A DNA stretch of 10,927 nucleotides, taken from an archaeon (GTDB taxonomy: Archaea > Asgardarchaeota > Hermodarchaeia > Hermodarchaeales > Hermodarchaeaceae). Position numbers and translations under genes: made by a program. Where the stretch lies: NCBI GenBank assembly GCA_016550485.1, contig JABXGV010000218.1, forward strand, positions 1 through 10,927, written 5' to 3'. Under the pieces are notes generated by a model. The model was not told where the DNA came from, did not search any database, and was given only the letters and a program-made list of their open reading frames with translations. Of this stretch, positions 6,143-10,927 are shown piece by piece. How positions within the stretch are numbered: the first letter of the stretch is position 1; the number at the start of each line of letters is the position of its first letter.

Positions 6143-6484
6143 TTAGTCTTCTTCAGCTGTTCCGCTCATGATGGCTTCCCGGCTAGGGAACATCGGGTCA
6201 TCAACAACGACAAGCTCTCCATAGATTCCTGAGGAGAGCTGCTTCTCGCCCTGAAAGGTCTTAACATAGCCGTTTGTGATTTGTATCACAGAGTCTTCAG
6301 AAACTAGATCGATGTCATCGTTCCAAAGCGATAATTTTATGGTCCCAGTTTCATCACCAGCAGTAGCAGTCGCCACTCTGGCGGAGCCCCGTGACGTTCT
6401 TACATCGCGCGGAGTTTCAATCGATAGGATTCGTAGCTTTATATCAACACGACGCGATGAGGAGGTTAATTCGCTAACTTTCAT
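6143..6484 (-). CDS. ssb: Single-OB-fold ssDNA-binding protein (crenarchaeal SSB/SOSS-B type)
   Basis: 113 residues forming one OB fold. It closely resembles Sulfolobus SSB and human SOSS-B1 in layout: VSELTSSSRRVDIKLRIL (strand 1), RVATATAGDETGTIKLSLWND (strands 2-3, with the diagnostic GDETG..KL.LW signature), DSVIQITNGYVKTFQGEKQLSSG (strands 4-5). A short tail ends in acidic EED; in related SSBs the acidic tail recruits partners. The tail is shorter than in Sulfolobus SSB (148 residues). It coats single-stranded DNA during replication and repair. ATG 6484 is the only sensible start. A TATA element lies ~30 bases upstream, so the message is probably leaderless or has a very short leader. 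Transcribed divergently from DNA ligase. Confidence 0.9.
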   Translation of the reverse strand: MKVSELTSSSRRVDIKLRILSIETPRDVRTSRGSARVATATAGDETGTIKLSLWNDDIDLVSEDSVIQITNGYVKTFQGEKQLSSGIYGELVVVDDPMFPSREAIMSGTAEED

Positions 6485-6497
6485 TTTTAATAGTAAC

Positions 6498-6510
6498 CTC
6501 GTAAAACGAG
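6498..6510. repeat. Inverted repeat CTCGT-AAA-ACGAG before ssb
   Basis: A perfect 5-base inverted repeat with an AAA loop lies between the ssb TATA box and its ATG, in the divergent ssb/lig spacer. On the minus strand its right arm holds GAGG, a possible Shine-Dalgarno core about 12 bases from the ATG. It could be an operator over the ssb start region or, if transcribed, a small hairpin covering the GAGG. Confidence 0.3.
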
Positions 6511-6517
6511 TTATAAA
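6511..6517 (-). promoter_or_regulatory. TATA box for ssb
   Basis: TTTATAA on the minus strand is centred 30 bases before ATG 6484. It predicts a start near 6488, only a few bases upstream of the start codon. Confidence 0.5.
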
Positions 6518-6534
6518 CGATTTAGGATAATTCC

Positions 6535-6542
6535 TTTTAAAA
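6535..6542 (+). promoter_or_regulatory. TATA box for DNA ligase
   Basis: TTTTAAAA predicts transcription from about 6564, leaving a ~20-base leader that contains the GAGG site. The element is palindromic, but it is too far from ssb to serve that gene. Confidence 0.4.
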
Positions 6543-6573
6543 CCTTACATAAGTCAGATTTCCTTAGAAAGAA

Positions 6574-6577
6574 GAGG
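6574..6577 (+). promoter_or_regulatory. Shine-Dalgarno for DNA ligase
   Basis: GAGG lies 7 bases before ATG 6585. This decides the start against the nearby out-of-frame ATG at 6580. Confidence 0.5.
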
Positions 6578-6584
6578 CAATGCT

Positions 6585-8321
6585 ATGTCCCTCAAAACAC
6601 AAACCGCGTTTAGTAAGTTGTCAGAGCTCTGCGAAAAGGTTGTTGCTACAACAAAGCGTCTAGAGAAGATGTCACTAGTAGGGGAATTTATTGCCAAGCT
6701 ACTACCTGAGGAGGTAGAGGCTGCTGCGCTTCTCATTATTGGGCAGCCATTTCCTAGAGCTAGTCATCGCGTTCTTGCTATCAGTTGGGCAGCTCTCTAC
6801 GATGTTTTAAAAGAGATGTTCAAACCCTCCACAGATGAAATTGGCACTCTTTTTCGAGAATCAGGAGATCTGGGTGAGGTCGTCCGGCGTTTGTATCTAA
6901 AATCTGGCCGAGTTGCACAAGCCACATTATTCCCTACTCCATTAACAATTACAGAGGTCTACCAAACTTTTACGGTAATTGCAGATGTACAAGGAACAGG
7001 GTCTAGACGACGAAAAACTGGGCATTTACGGTCATTATTCATGCATGCAACTCCCTTGGAAGCGAAATACTTAACAAAAATACTGCTTGGTGATCAGCGA
7101 ATCGGTTTCAATGAGGGGATGCTTGAAGGAACCATAGCTCGTGCCTTCAATCTACCTTTACCACTAGTTCAGCGTGCGAACATGCTCACAGGTGATCTCG
7201 GTAAGGTTACTAGGATTGCGCGCGAAGAGGGGATAACTGGATTACAAAAGGTTCGTCTCCAATCTTTTACTCCATTACTGCCAATGTTAGCTGCTCAGGC
7301 AAAGGATGTATCAGAAGCTCTGTTACAACATGGTGGCGAATCTGCGTTTGAAATGAAGTTAGACGGGGCCCGGGTTCAAATTCATCAACAACGAAATGGA
7401 CAACCCAAAATCAGGGTCTATAGCCGCCGACTTACTGAGGTAACTAGTAGCCTTCCGGATCTAGTCACATTAATTCAAAAAGAAGTAACAGAAACTAGCT
7501 GTATTCTTGAGGGCGAAGTTATTGCCATCGGATTGGACGGGCGCCCACTTCCTTTTCAACATCTAATGCGGAGGTTTCGACGAGTTCGTGGAGTAGAAAG
7601 ACTAGTTAAAGAGATTCCTGTGAGGCTTTTCCTCTTCGATTTACTGATGCTCAACGATGAAGTGCTTATAGATTGTCCATATACTGAGCGGCGAAAGCGA
7701 CTAGCTTCCATCTGTGGCTCTATCCCCCTTGTTCCTCAAATAATCACCATGGATTCTCGAGAAGCTGAAACCTTCTTCGATTCTGCAATTCAGAAGGGTC
7801 ACGAGGGGTTGATAGCGAAACGCTTGGATAGCCCCTACAAACCAGGCATTCGAGGTAAGTCATGGCTGAAAATCAAAGAGAGTTTAGAAACTTTGGATTT
7901 AGTAATAATAGCGGCAGAATATGGTACTGGGCGCAGGCATCGATGGCTATCAGATTACCATCTAGGAGCATGGGATCCGGAAACTGCAGAATTTCAAATG
8001 CTAGGTAAAACTTTCAAAGGCCTCACAGATGCTGAATTCGAAGAAATTACCAAGCGTCTTTTGGAGCTTCAAGTGGAAAGGCGTGGTAACGTTGTACTTG
8101 TACAGCCTAGAATTGTTGTTGAAATCGAGTTCGACGAAATCCAGCGATCTGCGAGATATCCTTCGGGCAAGGCACTCCGATTTGCACGAGTCAAGCAAAT
8201 TAGATATGACAAATCGCCAGATGAAGCAGATACGATCCAACGGGTGAACGAAATATTTGAATCCCAATTCCTAAGGAAAGCCTCTACAAATAATGTTGGT
8301 CGTACATCACTTTCAAAGTAG
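6585..8321 (+). CDS. lig: ATP-dependent DNA ligase (archaeal type)
   Basis: 578 residues, close to the usual archaeal length (~560-600). It seals nicks in duplex DNA through an enzyme-AMP intermediate, joining Okazaki fragments and repair patches. Residues 1-~225 are the helical DNA-binding domain, including LLGDQRIGFNEGMLEGTIARAF. The nucleotidyltransferase domain has motif I EMKLDGAR with adenylated K258, motif III LEGEV (308-312), IIIa FLFDLLML (349-356), IV EGLIAKR (407-413) and V SWLKIKE (426-432). The OB domain follows, with a motif VI-like RFARVKQIRYDKSPDEAD segment near 545. All catalytic motifs are intact. ATP rather than NAD use is typical of the family. A BRCT domain is absent. Convergent with the coiled-coil gene, whose stop lies only 2 bases away. 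Confidence 0.97.
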   Translation: MSLKTQTAFSKLSELCEKVVATTKRLEKMSLVGEFIAKLLPEEVEAAALLIIGQPFPRASHRVLAISWAALYDVLKEMFKPSTDEIGTLFRESGDLGEVVRRLYLKSGRVAQATLFPTPLTITEVYQTFTVIADVQGTGSRRRKTGHLRSLFMHATPLEAKYLTKILLGDQRIGFNEGMLEGTIARAFNLPLPLVQRANMLTGDLGKVTRIAREEGITGLQKVRLQSFTPLLPMLAAQAKDVSEALLQHGGESAFEMKLDGARVQIHQQRNGQPKIRVYSRRLTEVTSSLPDLVTLIQKEVTETSCILEGEVIAIGLDGRPLPFQHLMRRFRRVRGVERLVKEIPVRLFLFDLLMLNDEVLIDCPYTERRKRLASICGSIPLVPQIITMDSREAETFFDSAIQKGHEGLIAKRLDSPYKPGIRGKSWLKIKESLETLDLVIIAAEYGTGRRHRWLSDYHLGAWDPETAEFQMLGKTFKGLTDAEFEEITKRLLELQVERRGNVVLVQPRIVVEIEFDEIQRSARYPSGKALRFARVKQIRYDKSPDEADTIQRVNEIFESQFLRKASTNNVGRTSLSK

Positions 8322-8323
8322 TG

Positions 8324-10927
8324 CTAGCTTTGTCTGAGTTCCTTTGCACTAGAAATCCATATCGGACCAAGAGCCTTGTTAAATAGGGAAATGTAGCTTT
8401 CTTGATCACTGACAATTGCCACGACATCTTGGGGTTTATCATGAACTGGGGCAATGAGAACTTCCTCGCCATCACGAGTCCCTGCATAAAATGGTATTTG
8501 GATTGATTGCCACATTCGGATATTGCCTTGTGTTAGTAGTCTCTGAATTTGTGGTGTGTGTTTCTCATCTATTTTTGTAACAATGTGGATTCGGACATCA
8601 GGAGAAACTGCTTTCAAGGCCTCTTGGGGAATTTCATCGAATGTGGGGAAAACAAGTGTAATTGTAGATTGAGCACGCATTAACATATCCGTCAAATGGA
8701 TTTTGACCTTCTCACTCGTCACAATATGCCAAGTTCTTTCGATTTCAGAAACTTGAAGAAAAACTAGTAAATCCCATATATTCGATAGTATGTGTCCTGT
8801 TTTCTCTGATTTTGATAAAATGCTCTTCACAGGTGTTGCCATGTTTTCTGTGTACTCACTAAGAAGAGATATTGCCTCTTCCTCCGATTCAGCAATAGCG
8901 GCTGTAATTTCTTGTGTAGAGGCTTGAGTTTCACTTTCCAGTGAACGGCTCTTCTCTTCAATCTGTCCGTCAAGATTTCCGCTGAATTGCTGCGTTTGGG
9001 CTCGAAGGGTTTGTTTTGCTGAATCCGATAACTGAGTGATTAATGACATTATCTCTCTAATATGATGTTGGATTTCTGAGCCAGTCGATTCGTATGCGGT
9101 CTTCAGTGTCTCATTCGATAATTTTATCGTATCTTGTGTGTTGTCACTTAGCACTCTCGTGATACTCTCAATACCTGTTGTGAGGTCTTGGGTTGCTTGG
9201 CTGATTTCTTGGCTAATCGCTTCTTTCGAAGTGGATGTTTCACTATCAAGAGAGCGCTCGGCTAAAGTGAATGCTTTATCGGTTTCACCTTGAAAGGCCG
9301 TCAAATCCTCTGTGACCCTTTGTAAAGCCTTATCATGTACCCCAACAAGTGTATCTCTTGTCGTAGCTAGCTTCTCTATAAGGAGGGTTCTAGTATTGTC
9401 TGTTGTTGTCTTCAGTGATTCTCTAAATTCAATAGCAATTTTTTCGCTTTCTGCATTTATCTGTTGAGCGCCCTCCTCGATTGTTGTTGTTGTGTGGGAC
9501 AGCGCCTCTTCTAGAGATTGACGTATTTCTTTTCCACTTCTCGTAATATGTGAGAGAAGCGTGTTTCCCATTTCTTTAAATCTTGTATTGAGTTTCTGTA
9601 TGTCAGTTTGCAAGGACTCTCGCAGCGTATTGTGGTGCTGACTTATACGCGTTCGGTAAGCTGGTGTGAAATCAGATACTTGTTTATCTAACTCGTTTTG
9701 AAGACTCTCCGTTGCTGTTTCTGTAGTGTTCACTATCTTGTCTATTGTTTCTAGAAACCGTACGAGTTCTTGTTGAAGTGAAGAAATACAATTGTCACTT
9801 TCCTTGTTCACATTTGTTTCAAATACTTTCATTTGTTGTTCGAATGCGTTTCGATATTCAGTAATTTTTGCTGTACTTGTCGCACCCAGTTGTTCAACGG
9901 TTTGTTCGGTTTGTTTTACTTTGTCTCGAATGAATTCACGAATTTGGGTGGCTGCCGTATCCAGCTCTTTACCAATTGAGACAGCTTGTTGTTTCAAAAT
10001 TTCCTGCGTTTGCCGCTCTAATTCACGAAATAAATTCTCTTGTTGTCGAATATTCTTCTGTAAAGTCTGTATGCTTGCGTTGGCGGTTCTTTGGATATTT
10101 GCTATCTGTGCGGATGTCTCGGCAGTCACTTGGCGGGTGATGCTTTCTATGTTCTCAGTGAGGGCAGAATGCTGCTTGGATAGATCCTGTTGGAGTGACT
10201 CAAGGAGTGTACGCAATGCAGCCAACTGATCGAGGTATCCTTCACTTACCATGTTGATTTCTGAATTGATTCGTTCCTTTACTGCTGTAGTTTCTTGTCT
10301 AAGATTCTTCGATACTGAGGCTAGGATTTCGCCGATTTTACTTCGAAATAAAGCAAGTTTTTCTTTAGTTGATTGAGATTTTTGTGTTAATAAGGCGTTT
10401 AGCTGTGTTTTTACAGCTCCAGTTAATCCAGTGATGTTTTGTTCAATTGCTTCTTGTATTTCGGAAAATTCCGCTTGAAGTGTTTGAGTAGTTTGGTTGG
10501 TTTCTTTAACCACGAGCGCTTCAAGGGTATCCACTTGTTTTTGAAATGAAGTGCTGTATTCAGTAATATGTGTAGCTGATGTCGAGCCCAGTGTTTTGAT
10601 TTTTGCTTCAGCTTGTCCAATCGAATCCTTGACGAATTGACCTACTTGGTTGCCTGTAGTACCAAGTTCTTGGGCAATCACAGCTAACTGCTCTTCTAAA
10701 ACTGCTCCTTGTTGTTGTTTTATCTCCTGCTCCTTTGTTGCGAGGAGTTTAGTCATTTCCTCGAGGTTCTGTATGCTTGCGTTGGCGGTTCTTTGGATAT
10801 TTGCTATCTGTGTGGATGTCTCGGCAGTCACTTGGCGGGTGATGCTTTCTATGTTCTCAGTGAGGGCAGAATGCTGCTTGGATAGATCCTGTTGGAGTGA
10901 CTCAAGGAGTGTACGCAATGCAGCCAA
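8324..10927 (-). CDS. Long coiled-coil protein with TrmB-like C-terminal domain (N-terminus outside window)
   Basis: 867 residues visible, open to the right edge; the TTG there lies inside a repeat and is not a credible start. About 720 residues are Gln/Glu/Thr/Ser/Ala-rich, almost Pro- and Gly-free, with hydrophobic residues at heptad-like spacing: a long coiled coil or helical bundle. No membrane segment or ATPase motif is seen, so it is not SMC/Rad50. The last ~140 residues (from RTWHIVT) form a compact alpha/beta domain: DMLMRAQSTITLVFPTFDEI, VRIHIVTKID, FYAGTRDGEEVLIAPV, VVAIVSDQESYISLFNKALGPIW. This resembles the sensory/PLD-like C-terminal domain of TrmB-type archaeal regulators, without HKD catalytic motifs. 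A TrmB-like HTH at the unseen N-terminus is a guess. At least two related 234-residue units occur: QVGQFVKD..GSTSATHITEY in one matches QIREFIRD..GATSTAKITEY in the next. Confidence 0.75.
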   Translation of the reverse strand: MAALRTLLESLQQDLSKQHSALTENIESITRQVTAETSTQIANIQRTANASIQNLEEMTKLLATKEQEIKQQQGAVLEEQLAVIAQELGTTGNQVGQFVKDSIGQAEAKIKTLGSTSATHITEYSTSFQKQVDTLEALVVKETNQTTQTLQAEFSEIQEAIEQNITGLTGAVKTQLNALLTQKSQSTKEKLALFRSKIGEILASVSKNLRQETTAVKERINSEINMVSEGYLDQLAALRTLLESLQQDLSKQHSALTENIESITRQVTAETSAQIANIQRTANASIQTLQKNIRQQENLFRELERQTQEILKQQAVSIGKELDTAATQIREFIRDKVKQTEQTVEQLGATSTAKITEYRNAFEQQMKVFETNVNKESDNCISSLQQELVRFLETIDKIVNTTETATESLQNELDKQVSDFTPAYRTRISQHHNTLRESLQTDIQKLNTRFKEMGNTLLSHITRSGKEIRQSLEEALSHTTTTIEEGAQQINAESEKIAIEFRESLKTTTDNTRTLLIEKLATTRDTLVGVHDKALQRVTEDLTAFQGETDKAFTLAERSLDSETSTSKEAISQEISQATQDLTTGIESITRVLSDNTQDTIKLSNETLKTAYESTGSEIQHHIREIMSLITQLSDSAKQTLRAQTQQFSGNLDGQIEEKSRSLESETQASTQEITAAIAESEEEAISLLSEYTENMATPVKSILSKSEKTGHILSNIWDLLVFLQVSEIERTWHIVTSEKVKIHLTDMLMRAQSTITLVFPTFDEIPQEALKAVSPDVRIHIVTKIDEKHTPQIQRLLTQGNIRMWQSIQIPFYAGTRDGEEVLIAPVHDKPQDVVAIVSDQESYISLFNKALGPIWISSAKELRQS
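10066..10225 (-). repeat. 160-base direct repeat, copy A (inside coiled-coil gene)
   Basis: Identical to 10768-10927 except for one base (C at 10111, T at 10813; Ala versus Thr in the protein). It encodes ~53 residues from AALRTLLESL to RTANASIQ. The offset is 702 bases, exactly 234 codons, so the frame is kept. Confidence 0.95.
10768..10927 (-). repeat. 160-base direct repeat, copy B (cut by window edge)
   Basis: Second copy of the repeat at 10066-10225. Identity begins at 10768 and continues to the last base of the window, so the true repeat is probably longer. Sequence on the low-coordinate side of both copies diverges at once at DNA level, while the protein stays distantly similar. Confidence 0.95.

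Noticed and set aside
9792..10229. 145-residue Cys-rich + strand frame
   Set aside because: It is antisense to the coiled-coil gene; its odd Cys/Ser composition follows from the Gln/Thr/Ala codons on the other strand.
10925..10927. TTG at the window edge as the start of the coiled-coil protein
   Set aside because: It falls within the repeated segment, and in copy A the same codon is internal (Leu before AALRTLL). The gene almost surely continues beyond the window.
10066..10927. CRISPR or mobile-element reading of the direct repeats
   Set aside because: Only two 160-base copies, in frame within one gene, with no short regular spacers, no terminal inverted repeats and no transposase.
8324..10927. 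SMC/Rad50 or methyl-accepting chemotaxis protein
   Set aside because: No Walker motifs, hinge, membrane segments or conserved signalling hairpin seen in the visible part.

Overview
The window looks archaeal and most likely comes from an Asgard (Promethearchaeota) genome. The evidence is: two Arf/Rab-like small GTPases fused to longin-like N-termini; a TFB/TFIIB-type cyclin fold; archaeal-type RNase HII, single-OB-fold SSB and ATP-dependent DNA ligase; TATA-like boxes about 24-30 bases upstream of several starts; and Shine-Dalgarno sites before others. The phylum is inferred from gene content only; no rRNA or marker gene is present.

Bases 1-4255 (+ strand) hold four genes that look like two copies of a two-gene module: a longin-GTPase fusion (5'-partial, to 898), a protein with an unknown N-terminal domain ('ND'), a Cys-rich cluster and a TFIIB-like cyclin box (957-1937), a second longin-GTPase (1934-2797, ATGA overlap), and a second ND protein with helical/winged-helix-like regions and a very basic tail (2945-4255). 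The GTPases are clear paralogues of each other, and the two ND proteins share their first ~100 residues. The ND alignment, plus a well-placed Shine-Dalgarno site, indicates that the cyclin-box gene begins at a non-canonical ATC codon at 957, 15 codons upstream of the first conventional start. This block is the best candidate in the window for an undescribed system: a GTPase switch paired with ND-domain effectors, one of which carries a transcription-factor fold.

Bases 4302-8321 are a genome-maintenance block: RNase HII (rnhB, -), a small unknown protein (+), a DedA/VTT membrane protein (-), an OB-fold SSB (-) and, divergent from it, an ATP-dependent DNA ligase (+). RNase HII, SSB and ligase act together in ribonucleotide removal and Okazaki-fragment processing. 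The DedA gene lies downstream of ssb on the same strand and may be co-transcribed.

Bases 8324-10927 (-) hold the C-terminal 867 residues of a long coiled-coil protein that runs off the right edge. It ends in a compact alpha/beta domain resembling the C-terminal effector domain of TrmB-like regulators. It contains a 160-base direct repeat with one mismatch at an offset of exactly 234 codons, the second copy of which is cut by the window edge.

The only gaps over 90 bases are 2798-2944 (inverted repeats and a promoter) and 6485-6584 (divergent ssb/lig promoters). No tRNA, rRNA, CRISPR array or insertion sequence was seen.
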